Below are positions 27,942 to 42,757 of a stretch of DNA of 64,000 nucleotides, piece after piece. This DNA comes from Cristatella mucedo (lineage: Eukaryota > Bryozoa > Phylactolaemata > Cristatellidae). The stretch covers positions 3,260,001 through 3,324,000 of the forward strand of contig WPIO01000024.1 in the NCBI GenBank assembly GCA_009760855.2. Direction: 5' to 3'. The notes beneath the pieces were generated by a model that did not search any database, was not told where the DNA came from, and saw only the letters and a list, made by a program, of their open reading frames with translations. The first letter of the stretch is position 1; each line of letters opens with the position of its first letter. Position numbers and translations under genes: made by a program.

Positions 27942-28533
27942 TGTCTCGACTGATGGCACCGCCGTCGTGCGCCGCCATGGCGGGCGGAGTGGGCGGCATG
28001 GGCGGCGGAATGAACATGGCGGCGCTCGGGTCGTACGAGCACGCCGCCGCCAAGCACGGTGGCGGCATGCAGTTCGCGATGTCGCAGCGCCGGAAGAGGC
28101 GCGTGCTCTTCTCGCAGGCCCAGGTGTTCGAGCTGGAGCGACGCTTCAAGCAGCAGAAGTACCTGTCGGCGCCGGAGCGCGAGCACCTCGCCCAGCTCAT
28201 CAACCTCACGCCCACGCAGGTCAAGATCTGGTTCCAGAACCATCGCTACAAGTGCAAGCGCGCGTCGAAGGACAAGAGCTCCGGCGGCGGCGGCGGCGGG
28301 GCTTCGGGCGACGGCGGCAAGGAGGCTCGCAGCAGCAGCACTCGCGACTCGTCCGTTCAGTCGTCGTCGTCAGCCGTCGGCAGCAGCAGTGAGCCGCCGC
28401 CGCCGCCGCCGCACAGTCCGCAGCACCCGTCGCCGAGGCGCGTCGCCGTACCGGTGCTCGTCAAAGACGGCAAGCCCTGCGGCGGCGGCGGCGGCGGCGG
28501 CATCGGCCTTGACCTGGAGCTGAAGCACTCGCC

Positions 28534-28572
<39 letters not shown>

Positions 28573-28786
28573 CCTCATGCAAGCTGCCGACGCGCTGCAG
28601 CGGCACCACCACCACCACCACGGCCAGCATCAGCCGCACCACCGCGGCGGCCACGAGTCGGCCGCCGCCGTGGCCGCCGCCAGGCGCGACCTGTCCATGA
28701 GCTACCCGGCCGCCGTGGCGGCGGCGGCCGCCGCGGCCGGCGCTCCCATGTCGTCGTACGGCCTCATGAATGGCCGCTCGTGGTGA
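27942..28786 (+). CDS. Nkx2-1: Nkx2-1/scarecrow homeobox protein, exon 2 (homeodomain, C-terminus)
   Basis: Starts after TTGCAG and completes the split codon (Leu124), reading SRLMAPP, the counterpart of the SRFMGPA block in NKX2-1. The homeodomain spans residues 173-232 (28088-28267): [20 protein letters not shown], then [16 protein letters not shown], then [18 protein letters not shown]. Gln50, Asn51 and Tyr54 are present; Tyr54 is the NK2-class signature that favours CAAGTG sites. The NK2-specific domain [15 protein letters not shown] lies at residues 289-303 (28436-28480). Poly-Gly, an 11-residue poly-Gln (near 28539), a His-rich segment and Ala runs surround it. The protein ends YGLMNGRSW, like the YGRTW end of NKX2-1. 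A sequence-specific nuclear factor; the family patterns forebrain, pharynx and endoderm-related tissue. vnd/Nkx2-2 is less likely because of QQKYLSAPE and the C-terminus. Confidence 0.96.
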
Positions 28787-29388
28787 TGCGTGGCTCGGAC
28801 TCAGCCCAGCGGTAGCTGCAGCTGGCCAGACTTCCACGGACGCTCAAGCGAGGCCGCACGCCGCGAGAGGGGCGCGCGGTCGCGAGCGCCAGGGAACTGG
28901 TGCACCACGCAGCCCGAGGCGGCGCCGGCGATCCGCTCAACTAGCTCTCTCTCTCGCACTTGCGCGCGCGCGAGCTCCGGATGAAACAGATCGCGGCTGG
29001 CTGCTGCCGCCTCGGCAGTACCTGTCGCCGCCGCGACGGGATGCTCAGCAACGCGGGGACGCCGGGACACTTTGCAGTCGCATCGGCGTCTTCGAGCGGA
29101 AAGAGACCGAACCCAACGTTTTGCCTGCGCTTTGCCCATTGCCGCCGCTGCTCGCTCCGCGTACTGCGGGCTTTGAGCGCGCTCGCACGCGCGCGCGCGG
29201 ATGTACATACTGCATATACCTGCGTATATCTCTCGGAGGCGGCGCCGCCGCCTCGCCGCCTTCGCCGCTCGCTGTCGCCTCGACCACATTCCGTATTTCT
29301 AGTCGCAAAGCGCATGCACATAGATGGATGGCGACGCAATGGCGGCGAGGATGGAGCCAGCTTTTTAAGTTATGTAGCAGCCAATAAA
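28787..29388 (+). terminator. Nkx2-1: Nkx2-1 3' UTR with polyadenylation signal
   Basis: The first canonical AATAAA after the stop is at 29383-29388 (CCAATAAAAACTG), giving a 3' UTR of about 600-620 bases. A second AATAAA at 30900-30905 could serve a longer form. Frames open across this stretch are compositional. Confidence 0.6.
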
Positions 29389-33279
<3,891 letters not shown>

Positions 33280-33578
33280 CCTTCCAGAAGGTGGCGCTGC
33301 AGCCACAGACGACTGCTGATAGGTCGCCGAGCTGTAGTAGGCAGACGGATGCTGCTGAGTGGCTGCCGGACGCTGCGCCTGCCCGTAGCCGTAGTAGTCG
33401 TTCTGCTGCTGCTGCTGCAGAGTGCCGGAACGAGCTTGCCCTCCGGCGGCCCAGCCATGTCCTCCCGTGTACCTATCGTCTGGCCTGTACGGATGGTAGC
33501 CGGCAGGCAAGCCGCTACCACTTGCTCCCAGCGGTCTCGAGACATGGTCGCGGCCGGCCTGATAAGCCATGGCGCCAG
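33280..33578 (-). CDS. Low-complexity Q/Y/S/G-rich protein, downstream exon (299 bp)
   Basis: Minus-strand exon with acceptor TTTGTAG before 33578 and donor-like G|GTGAGA after 33280. It starts with two bases of a split codon and ends at a codon boundary. It encodes AGAMAYQAGRDHVSRPLG, then LPAGYHPYRPDDRYTGGHGW, TLQQQQQNDYYGYGQAQRP and SAYYSSATYQQSS. Tyr/Gln/Gly/Ser-rich tails of this kind are common in RNA-binding proteins of hnRNP/FET type, but no folded domain is present and I do not recognise the gene. Composition, codon choice and the in-phase junction with the exon at 33967-34110 support real coding. If the donor is not used the frame stops at 33214. Confidence 0.65.
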
Positions 33579-33879
33579 CTACAAACGAGGCATGAGCGGA
33601 GAGGTGGGTGAGTGCAGGCGGTGAGCTTTGCCCTACAAGCGATGGCAAAAGAGACAAAAGTAACCCAACTCGCTAGAACCAATGCAACGCCATCAGACGC
33701 TGCGCTGCGTGGAGGCTAGTTATGCATCGAGGTCATTCGCAGAGATGGCAGATGATGACCACGGCCGATACATTATATGCTGCTGACAAACAAACAAACA
33801 CACATATAGAGAGGGAGAGCGCGAGGAAAAGTATGTGAGTGAGAGAGAGAGAGAGCAGAAGCACCGGTGTCAGTGACGC

Positions 33880-33943
<64 letters not shown>

Positions 33944-33966
33944 GAGAGGGAGAGAGAAGCTCTGAC
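33579..33966 (-). other. Short intron of the minus-strand gene, with (GA)n
   Basis: The intron lies between the donor CAAG|GTCAGA (minus strand, after 33967) and the acceptor TTTGTAG before 33578. GA units fill 33881-33957, almost touching the donor, so in the transcript a long CU tract immediately follows the 5' splice site. Confidence 0.6.
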
Positions 33967-34110
33967 CTTGAACGTTCCTCTGCCACGCCCCGGCTCCTCC
34001 ACCAACGCCACGCGCCTGGCTCGGCTCTGGCAGCGCGTTGTATCTGCCGGAGCTGGACCCACTGTTCGACGAGTAGGAACTCGGTGGCGTGCTGAGGAGA
34101 GATCCTTGGC
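33967..34110 (-). CDS. Low-complexity S/G-rich protein, middle exon (144 bp)
   Basis: The acceptor TCTGTAG precedes 34110 and the donor CAAG|GTCAGA follows 33967. The exon is 144 bases, phase 1 at both ends, so it could be skipped without shifting the frame. It encodes GQGSLLSTPPSSYSSNSGSS, then GRYNALPEPSQARGVGGGAG and AWQRNVQ. Its first split codon joins the exon at 61929-62023 (giving ...GGRG then GQGS...) and its last joins the exon at 33280-33578. The product is unrecognised; it resembles disordered tails of RNA-binding or transcription cofactors. Confidence 0.68.
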
Positions 34111-35112
34111 CTACAGATGAGAAAGACCAGCACGAAGCTCAGACCTGCACAGCACAGCACAGCCAGCAGCAGTGAACCAGTCGGTGGGCGAGGCGACAGT
34201 TGCCGCACAACGGTGCTCAACACTAGACAGTGGCGGCAAAGCTAGTGGCTACGACTGAGACCACAGCTCTGGCACAAGCAAGGACGCTTGCTAGGCCTCC
34301 TAGGTGCCGCATCGAGTACGACATCCGGGCAACTGTCATCTGCTTGACTGCCACACAGCCGCCGGCCGAGACCAGCAGCATGTCGTCGGCTTGCTTGGAA
34401 AGCTCTCCGAGCATACTTCAAGCTCGAGACAAAAAAAAGAGAGAGAGAAAGCTAATATGGGATACGACCGAGCGGATACCCAGCAAACACGATATCAGAG
34501 CCCAGGGGCATTAACTCAGACTTTCATCGGCACCGCTCAGAAAACGATCACGTGATACTATTCACTACCGAAGGTGCTCCTCAGCAGCACCGTGACAGGT
34601 CAGTCAGGTGACTGACCCGGTAACTATTGCGTGGGGGGGGGTCAACGATAGCAAAGAGCATGCATACATTTACGTAACTATTTTTAGTGCACAGTCAGAG
34701 GCAGATTAATAACATCGCTTTACACCTACAGCTTTGCTGCCTGAGGCAGTTGGTGTGCTGGCTGTCAGGGCAGTTCGAGACTAAGAGCGAGTTCACACGC
34801 TTGAGCCAAAAGATGGAGCAGCGTGTGAGACAACGACTGGCAGTCACCAAGCTCGGCCGTAGCTGCCAGAGGAATAGGATCGAACGAACGGGAGGTGGCC
34901 AGCTGTCTTAGCAATGCCGTCCAGTGCACGGCCCTCCCCATCCAGGCAGCAGTGGCATGGCTGGAGAGGGGCGGGCAGGGTCAAGTGTCAAGTGTCAAGT
35001 AACGGCACTTCTAGCACAGCAATAGTCTTTTCTCTGCCTCGACCGACTGCTCAATCTCGACTTAGCCAGAGCCTCTTACTGACTGCTTTATACAGCCCGA
35101 CGACATATTTAC
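34111..35112. other. Intronic sequence, no further exon identified
   Basis: The only notable features are a short hairpin (GGTCAGTCA/TGACTGACC, 34598-34617), G- and A-runs, and the triple NK2-type site at 34980. No coding exon is convincing. Confidence 0.4.
34980..35000 (+). promoter_or_regulatory. Three tandem NK2-type sites (TCAAGTG/TCAAGTA)
   Basis: GTCAAGT is repeated three times with 7-base spacing. TCAAGTG is the consensus bound by NK2-class homeodomains such as the one encoded 6 kb to the left. The array may be an auto- or cross-regulatory site, or simply a short heptamer duplication; function is inference. Confidence 0.35.
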
Positions 35113-35895
35113 TTCCGCGGGCATTCTGCTGTTATAAATGTAATGTAAACGTAGCAAATGCAGTGCAACACATCTCTGCCTATAACTTCACAAGGCCACA
35201 AGGACTGAGTGACCTTAGATTGTTTTCCATTTTTTGACTACCTTTGCAGCCAGCCATATTCATCACCAGCTGCAGGGCTTAATCACATTTTCCAGTAGCT
35301 CAGCCAAAAATGAATACCATTAGTTCAGTCTGGATAGAACGAGGCAGCTGGTAAACACAGTCACAGTCACAAATCTCAGACAGGGATCGAACATTGATGG
35401 CTAGCCGCAAATACAGTCTCTTTAATAAATTTTTTAAACTTTGAAGCTGCAATAAAAAAGGACATCTAAACGCCAATGACGACAGTCTCACTACAGCACC
35501 ATCAATTAGAAGAACAGTCTGTCTCCTAGTCCAGCCGCATGCTTAGTGTGTCCCATGAGTAGGAGTTCGGTTCTATCGTCGTTTAGTTTGAAGGAAATTT
35601 GCCGACATTCAGGATCGAATGTCTGCAAGACAAGCACTCGCTTTGTCGGTCATTGCAGCTGATTGACATTTTGTATGACAGCTGAGTATCCATCAGCATT
35701 GAGGAGATGGCCGATCCCATGATCGCGAATCACTTTTCCAGGAGGCTCGGTATAAATGGAGAGCAGCAAAGGATCGAGAACAACCCCTTTCGAAACACCA
35801 CGTGGTTGATTGAGATTGGTCTGCTTGAGAATACGTGACCACAAAACGACACGGGCTGAACATGATCGTACAGATACGATTTGAAACCATGTCAC
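35113..35895 (-). pseudogene. LINE-B, degraded copy with 3' tail
   Basis: Minus-strand remnants in order: QPRGVSKGVVLDPLLLSIYT (the RT block usually GVPQGSVLGPLLF), VIRDHGIGHLLNADGYSAVI (the YADD-region, catalytic Asp pair lost), FKLNDDRTELLLMG, IRSLSEICDCD-like sequence, then the tail GTCCTTGTGGCCTTGTGAAG and TTACATT repeats at 35113-35160. Frameshifts and a deletion of the C-terminal block make it inactive. Confidence 0.8.
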
Positions 35896-36412
35896 ATCGT
35901 ATGTGAAACAGATCGTTTTTTCTTGGTTACACGGAGGGGAGCAGTTTCAGTCGAGTGATGTCGCTTGAATCCTGACTGAAATTATACAATCTTTGACACG
36001 AAGGGGGAGGCAAGGGGAGGACGGAGCTGGTCGATAGTCTGCTAGACCCTTAGACCCCAGCCCAAGATTTTTGAGCGACGTGATCTGTGGAGTGATGGTC
36101 AAGTTTACAAGACTCTGGAGCAACCTCTTAATTCTGAGAAGCTGGACAAAGTTGGTATACCAGAGAATATTACAGAGGGGCTGGTATAACGTGGCTGGTT
36201 CACTGCTTTTCACTCATCAGGTAGCCATTTTGTATACAGAAACGTCGAAACATTCCTTAAGGTAGGTCACAAGTTGGGATTATAAACTAACTTTAGTCGG
36301 AGGTGAGAGGCACGAATATGAGCAGGTAGAAAACTTATTCATTCAATGTCTTCCAAATTTATTTAGGGTCTGAGAGGCAAGACTTCTGCTAGCAAGTGAA
36401 AAAAGACGCCGT
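35896..36412. other. No feature recognised
   Basis: Possibly more degraded LINE sequence adjoining the copy to the left, but no diagnostic block is visible. Confidence 0.35.
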
Positions 36413-36542
36413 GTTATTATAATTAATTTGTAGAGCGCCATAAGAGAACTTAATCTTTATTCAGGCGCTTCACATTTGCCACGGGGCTCGAGCCCACGAC
36501 CTCGGTCGAGGCGAGCACCTTAACCACTGGGTCAAACCAGCG
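36413..36542 (-). mobile_element. SINE-A, minus strand, full length
   Basis: On the minus strand: CTGGTTTGACCCAGTGGTTA (A box), GGGCTCGAGCCCC (B-box region), GTGAAGCGCCTGAATAAAG, ATTAAGTTCTCTTATGGCGC, then an A/T-rich tail. Confidence 0.9.
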
Positions 36543-39500
36543 CGCAGGTGTAGACACGGACACGTAGTCTTTGAACCTGCTAGATCGGCGTCAGATACCA
36601 AGTTCTTAAAGCAGTGGTCAAGCCTGCGCTTGAAACGGCACATTTTCTAAACGTTGTTTTTTGGTAAATGAAAAGGTGTCTGTACGAATCCGTGCACGGT
36701 CGGACGGATGGACAGTGTTTAGAGGAGCTCGGTCGTCGAGAGAGAGCTCTCCGGGTTTCGAGGCTGGCAGAAGAGTCTGCATGCAGATCAAGGAGACCTG
36801 AACTGAAAGGAGATTCGAGAAAAGCTGATGCAGGTGTCACAGCCAAGGGATTCGTGAATAACGACTGCAACCGGGCCACTGCCACCGTGTCGGCCACCGC
36901 ATAGACTGAAAGAATGAGAAGCCGGGTGGCGAGGGTGGGCGGTCTCAGGCACCACAGCGAAGCACAATTCCTATCTCGGCCTGACGAAGAAATTCATCGC
37001 GCTTCTTCCAGACAACCGGGTCAAGAACGAGTAGGTAGGTAGCATTTGGTTTTTAGAAAGGACACATTTAACAAGCCGAGCTTCATAGACTGTCTCCCAC
37101 GACTCCGGGAGGCTGACTGGATGCGATTGCGGCTGCGAGGAGCTAGGTTCTGGCCGAGTTCCGCTGCAGGCCCCCCCCCCGTCGACGGCGCGTTTACCGG
37201 TCGACTGTGAGGCCTTTAACGGGAAGAGTCGACTGAGCATGCAAGGCTCATTAAACAGTTTATACGAAAAAAGGAAAAACAGCTTTTGCAGTTGCGGTCT
37301 CTCGACAGCGGGACTACCACCACCGTCGGACTGCTCAAGCACACGTCGTCCCACAGCACAGCCCACGGACTACAACGTCACTTGAGCATCAGGATCGGGG
37401 AGGGGGAGGGGAGAGGGGGGCAGCGCAGCTCTAGTGGAAGAGCGCAGCTGGCGAAGCTGGCAGCCAGGCCTTCCCTCAGCCGACCCGCCTGCCAGCTCCT
37501 ACTATTTGCTCATCGCAAAGCACACGGCAGCGCTGCATTCATTCAAAGAGCAGCAGCTGCAGGCTGCCGGCTAAGCACGGGCCGCCGAGTCAGCTACAGA
37601 ATTGACTGCAAACACAAACTAGAAACACGAGAGACCATTATCACGGCCCACTAAATATTTTGGAAATGAACTGACACCGACCCGGCTGCCTCCTGAGGTA
37701 CACCCGCAGCTGGCTGGGAGGTGAGGACGGCGGAGGCGGTGCACGTCCTGGTGGGCGCCGCCGGCGCAGGCCAGGACAGTTGTGTGGCGTCGGGCAGTCG
37801 CCGGCTGCGTGGGACGCCACGGCCGGGTCGGCGACGCAGCGCGAGCGACTGTTTGCATCCGACCGACGACGGCCGGCTCTCACGGTCCGACCGCGGGCTC
37901 TCAGCTCTGCGGAAGCTACAGAGACATCTTTATTAGCGCCGATGCTAACGGCTTGCTGCCACTAATGAGGTGTCATCTATAGCCGCACGGCGCTGGCAGG
38001 GCCAAACTAGCAGCGAGCAAACACGACGGAGCGCGGCAGTGACAATGGCCACGAGATCCAGATAGCTATCAGCGCGCGAAGCGATTAGGCAAAGCTGCAC
38101 TCTGCTACGCTCCGCTGTGCTGCCACCGAGCGGCGGTGCTGCTGCCGGCTGCGGCCACTGCTGCCTAAACACTGCCGCGAATACTATTTGTAGACAACGG
38201 TGGGCTTGCACGGCCTTAGCAGTCGGTAATGGAAGGCTTTTGTTTGGGCAAGTTGACACGCTTGCGTGTCAACTCGCCCCCATCGTGACATCGCTATATG
38301 AATTAGCTATATGAATAAGCAAATCTGCGGTTGAAATAATCGACGCAGCAGCAAAACGCCCGACGAGTTTTGGCAGCAGCGGAGATGGTCAACAGCCAGA
38401 GACAGCAAATGCGGCAGCTAGCGGCTTGACAATCAAGGACAGCAAACTCGACACACAAGGACAGGCCGGAACCAGGAGCTCCACCAGACGACGAGCCGCA
38501 GCCCGGTCTCGCGATGAGGCAGCAGGTCTTGGTTCACGGGTCAGGTCAAGTTTACGCGTACACCGGCGATACAAACGCCAAACCTAGCTGCTGCGCTACT
38601 GCTCACCGGTTCAAGGTTGATCCGAGGCTTGCCAGCAGTTATCCAAAGCTCCCAAGGTACAGCAGCAACGCAACATGCGGCTTCACGTGCGCCCGCTATG
38701 TATGCCACACGACAGAGTGAGCCATTCATCATCGCCGAGAGAAGACCCAGTTACAACTGCGTCGTCGCGTGACAGGGCCGCCGCAGAGTAATTCTGCAGC
38801 CGCGGATGCTGCTGTGCTCGGTTTTGCACAGCCCTACGACCCCTTTGCTCTAATGAGCGCCGCAGAGGAGAGCAGCCTTCGTGAGGACCAGAGCAGACGG
38901 CAAGACGGACGCAGCTGTGACGGACTGCGTGGTGAGGCCCTTCGGCTCAATGCACGCACGATCGAGCAAACACTGCAAGCAGCGGCGATTCGACGGCAAC
39001 AAGTTGCTGCCAGACAACTACTACGTATGTAACCTACACACCGCACAGGCGCTAAATCAAACTTCCGTCTGGCGACCTCAACAGACACGTTTCGGTGCCT
39101 GCAAGTCACTACGGGTTTGGTTTAGCGCATTTTTGCCAAACCTTCTATAGCCTTCTTTCTTCAGTTTCATATAGTTTAGAAGCTCGAATTTTTTACACCA
39201 AGAACAGCGTATGGCGTCGCTCAAACTGCAGTTCCACCGATGTCTCGTGAAGTCATCCCCTCACTGTCTCGAAACATGCAGGCGCATGTCTGGGCATGAG
39301 CAAAGTTCAATGTCTGAAACCGTGACCGTTCCCGAAGGCTGCCAAAGTCGACGAGATGCAGTTTTCGAGAGGCACACGAACGCGAATGTTGAGGTAGAGA
39401 AGGCAGCTTGGCCTTGCATTGCCGAATGTCCAAACGAAAACGCGACCTCGTCAAATTTACTTTTTATTTTCCCTCAAGCAAAGGTTTTGCTTCATCGAGA

Positions 39501-39607
39501 AAAGTCTACTGAGGCTGTCTGCTTCGTTGAGAAAAGCTTAGTACTTGCTAACGCCAGGGTCACCTTCAAAAGTGAAGTTGGCATTTCCTGGGACTTTTCA
39601 TGGACTA
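36543..39607. other. Presumed intron, no exon confirmed
   Basis: Open frames at 36580-36897, 36971-37366 and 37619-37883 (minus) lack recognisable domains or clear splice junctions in the phase required by the flanking exons. A CpG patch lies at 37700-37900. Confidence 0.35.
38246..38279. repeat. Hairpin, 11-bp perfect core extending to 16 bp
   Basis: AGTTGACACGC (38251-38261) pairs with 38264-38274 across a 2-base loop. The stem extends outward through GGGC/GCCC with one mismatch. Confidence 0.85.
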
Positions 39608-39675
39608 GCACGCGCGTACACGAATCGGACTATATGTATATATATATATATAGTCCGATTCGTGTACGCGCGTGC
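39608..39675. repeat. Perfect 25-bp inverted repeat around a (TA)n loop
   Basis: GCACGCGCGTACACGAATCG + GACTA (39608-39632) is the exact reverse complement of 39651-39675. The 18-base centre is TATG(TA)n and itself mostly self-complementary, so the whole 68 bases could form a near-continuous cruciform. Confidence 0.95.
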
Positions 39676-40008
39676 GTCTTTCAATGCAGGATGGGGACTT
39701 TACGCGATTTTAGACAGCTTTGACACTAAGCAGTTCGTGGAACATAATGGGCAAGAACAAATGGTCAGAAAATTTCAGTCAGTACTAGGGCAACACTTTG
39801 AAAGTACATTTCTCTGTGCAATATATTGAGCAGTAAGTTTATTGATGGAATCGTTACTGCGTGACGATTGATCACTAATTGAGCAGTCACTGCAGAGATG
39901 CACTGGCCCTTCTCGATCTATCAGCAGACTACTTGCAACTATTGATCCCAATATCCTACTTAAACGATCAAGCAAAACGACCTGTCGGGCATACGAGACT
40001 ATGGCTCA

Positions 40009-40407
40009 AGTTCCAATCGTACTTGTGCGGACAATAAATTAGCTGTTCCATTCCTCCGCTTAAAGACCGTTGGCGACGGAAGCTTTAGCTCTGCAGGTCT
40101 TAGACTGTGGAACTCCTGGCTTCCACAATTCTTATGCAACGACAACTACTCTCCTGCTGCCGACTAGGACTCAATCTTGTTCAGCGGTCCTGAGCTGCTA
40201 CTTCCATGCTACTCACTACCTCAACTTCTCTCCTGACTCAGCTATGCTTCCCACTTTCTCTCTTTGTTGCGTGAGATGAAGTCTGTTGGCTACCGAATGC
40301 GTACCGAAAGCAGCATTAGGCTGTGAGTGTGCTATACAAAACTCTCTCCTGCGTAACACCCACACAATCTTTATGGCTTTGTGGAGTTACAGACGAAGAT
40401 ACATTAC
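40009..40407 (+). pseudogene. LINE-B 3' end, first of two head-to-tail copies
   Basis: DNKLAVPFLRLKTVGDGSF, SSAGLRLWNS and QFLC give the C-terminal block. It is followed by CACCCACACAATCTTTATGG, CTTTGTGGAGTTACAG and ACATTAC. The second copy starts immediately after this tail. Confidence 0.85.
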
Positions 40408-41440
40408 TCGAACGACCGTGTTCAGTCCATGTTATGTCTACTCAAGCAGACCAGTCACCTGTGGTGTGCTGCAAGGGTTCATTCTCGATCTTTAGCTGTT
40501 CTCCAGTTATAACAAGCCTTCGGGAAAAGTGCTTCAGACCCCATGGGCACGGCTATTACTTCTACACCTACAACACCTAGCTGTACTGTCATTATAACCA
40601 CCGGACTCAGTTGCAGCAACTGATAAGTTAAATGCTTGCCTTGCAGACATTCGATCATGGATGTCAGCCAATTTTTCAAAAAACTGAACGGTAATTTAGC
40701 TGAACTCCTAGTACATATAGGACACCCAAAACATGCGAAAGCTCGACTCCAGGAGACTCCTTTGCTTATCCGATTGCTAACATCGAGGTGCAAATGTCAC
40801 CGTATTTAGATGTCCTCTTTGACAACGGCCGACAGTTTAAAACAATTAATAAAAGAGACCGCTTTTTCAGCTAGCCACCATATTCGATCCCTATCTAAGA
40901 TATGAGACTGTCTATCACATATGGCTGCAGTTCGTTAAAAAATCCCGGAGGTTGAGCCGTGCACCCCCCTTTCTGAAGAAGCTGCAATAGCTCCCGGTTG
41001 ATCAACGGACAGAATGAAGTACTTACATTGACCCACAAGGCCAGCATGGCTGGGCTCCACCATACCTAGCTGAACTGCTGCACAAGTTTCAGCCTCATCA
41101 TGCTCTAAAGTCCTGTATGGACAATAAATTAGTCATTTCAATCATACTCTCAAAATCCGTTGGTGACAGAAGCGTTTGCTCTGCAAATTTTAGGCTGTGG
41201 CACATGATTCAGCAAGTCTATGCAACGATAACTCCTTCCTCTCCTGCTGGCGACCGAGGCACATCATTGCCGGCCTTACATAGCTGCTGCTTCCAAGCGA
41301 TCGACTTCCTCCGGTGCCCACCTGACTATGCACACCGAAAGCTGCTTGGGCTCTGTGTTCGCAACACAAAACTATTCAGCATAACACTCCCCCAGTCCTT
41401 GTGGCTTTGTGAAGTTGCAGGCAGAGCTACATTACATTAC
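40408..41440 (+). pseudogene. LINE-B fragment, second copy, with (ATTAC) tail
   Basis: It begins near the RT block GVLQGFILDL, continues through degraded sequence with CTAGCCACCATATTCGATCC (the ASHHIRSL region) and GTTGATCAACGG (LPVDQR), to DNKLVISIILSKSVGDRSV and RLWHMI, then the tail GTCCTTGTGGCTTTGTGAAG and ATTACATTAC. About 1 kb is retained, with multiple stops and frameshifts. Confidence 0.83.
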
Positions 41441-42466
41441 ACAACTCGTTACTCTGCAGAATTAAAAAGAAGCACCGATGGCGGGCACATTAAAACCACT
41501 CGATTCCAAATGATGAAGCGAAAGCATGCTTTAAGCAAGCAGCTCCAACGGCCACTGTTGCAGCGGTAGATCCACGGGGGGGGGGGGGGGGGGGGAGGGA
41601 CACGCTGGCAGGACGACCTCACCACTCAAGCCCCGGCTCGTGCTCTTCCGGCTAGCCACAGGGCAGTTGCCGGGGGGGGGGAGGGAGGGAGAGGTTCACA
41701 TAGAGGTGACCGTAGGGGTGATGATGCATGGGAAAGGAAGATAATAGGAAAACAGAACGGGAAAAGAGGCAGGCATAACTGTCGCGACAGTTCTGCCCTC
41801 CTCAGCCGAGTGCATTGCTCAGCGGTCCGAAGTCTTGAGCGCAGAAAGTTATGCTTCTTGCGCAGGCGTGCGGAACGCCCACACTGAGCACCCGAGCAGC
41901 AAGCACCACCTCCCAATGCGAAACACGCTTGTCCATCCACCATCAGCCAGCGCGCTGCCCCCCCACCCACCCACTTCCGCCACCGAGTTATTTTGCAGGC
42001 GGGCGGCGGGAGGTGGGGAGCCGACGAGAGGGCAGGCGTGTGCAGCAGCAGCCGTCACCATGTGCAGCAGCCACATTCACCTTCACTCTTGTCAGCATGG
42101 GGACCGTTGGTGAGAAGAGCTGCTGCTGCTGCTGCTGCATTCGTTTACTCGCTTTTCTTCGGAAGCCGGTGCAATGCCGAACAAGGATGCAGCAATCAGA
42201 GCTACAGAGCCGGGTAAAAAGGTAGCATTGATAAAGAGGAAGGCATGGGATAATACTGCACATCAACAGGAAGAAGGGAGGGAGAGTCATACGAAGCACA
42301 AATACGGATACGGAGCCGAGAAGCCCGACGAGTGCAGGTCAGCTCAAGTGACTGCACACTGTGGCCAGCCGAGCTACCAAAACCGGTGACGAGCCGAGAG
42401 GTCGGCGCAGTGGTAACCTGCAAAGGTCACGACTGGCACACCACGCATTTGCCTACAAGAGCTTAA
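41441..42466. other. Presumed intron; G-runs only
   Basis: A 19-base G-run lies at 41577-41595 and a second G/GGGA run at 41671-41690. Gln/Ala/Cys frames near 42100 arise from a short CTG run. No exon is supported. Confidence 0.4.
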
Positions 42467-42545
42467 ATAATGACAATAATAAAAAATACATTTGATAAAG
42501 CGCCCACAGAGAACTCTATCTCCTTCTAGGCGCTATACAAGGTAC
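42467..42545 (-). mobile_element. LINE-A 3' tail
   Basis: On the minus strand, TATAGCGCCTAGAAGGAG, ATAGAGTTCTCTGTGGGCGC and an A/T-rich end match the LINE-A terminus. Confidence 0.75.
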
Positions 42546-42612
42546 ACAATTCGACCACAGTCATGGCCGAAAAAGGCCTCTGATGGATCAGTGAGTGCAT
42601 TGCCATGAGAGA

Positions 42613-42613
<1 letters not shown>

Positions 42614-42681
<68 letters not shown>

Positions 42682-42690
42682 AGAGAGAGA

Positions 42691-42753
<63 letters not shown>
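42614..42753. repeat. (GA)n microsatellite
   Basis: Interrupted once by GCGAGCAGA and AATAGA. Generates only Arg-Glu / Ser-Leu frames. Confidence 0.96.

Positions 42754-42757
<4 letters not shown>

Noticed and set aside
27842-28080. Starting exon 2 coding further upstream at 27842 as a separate gene start
   Set aside because: The frame is open upstream by chance. The acceptor TTGCAG, branch-point CTAAC and conserved SRLM block place the exon boundary at 27942.
28088-28267. Assignment to vnd/Nkx2-2 or Nkx2-5 instead of Nkx2-1
   Set aside because: The homeodomain ([21 protein letters not shown]), the intron position, the DGKPC domain context and the -GRSW end all fit Nkx2-1/scarecrow better.
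37619-37883. Possible exon of the minus-strand gene (Pro/Arg-rich frame)
   Set aside because: It is within a CpG patch, the competing frames are equally open, and no splice-site pair matches phase 1 at both ends.
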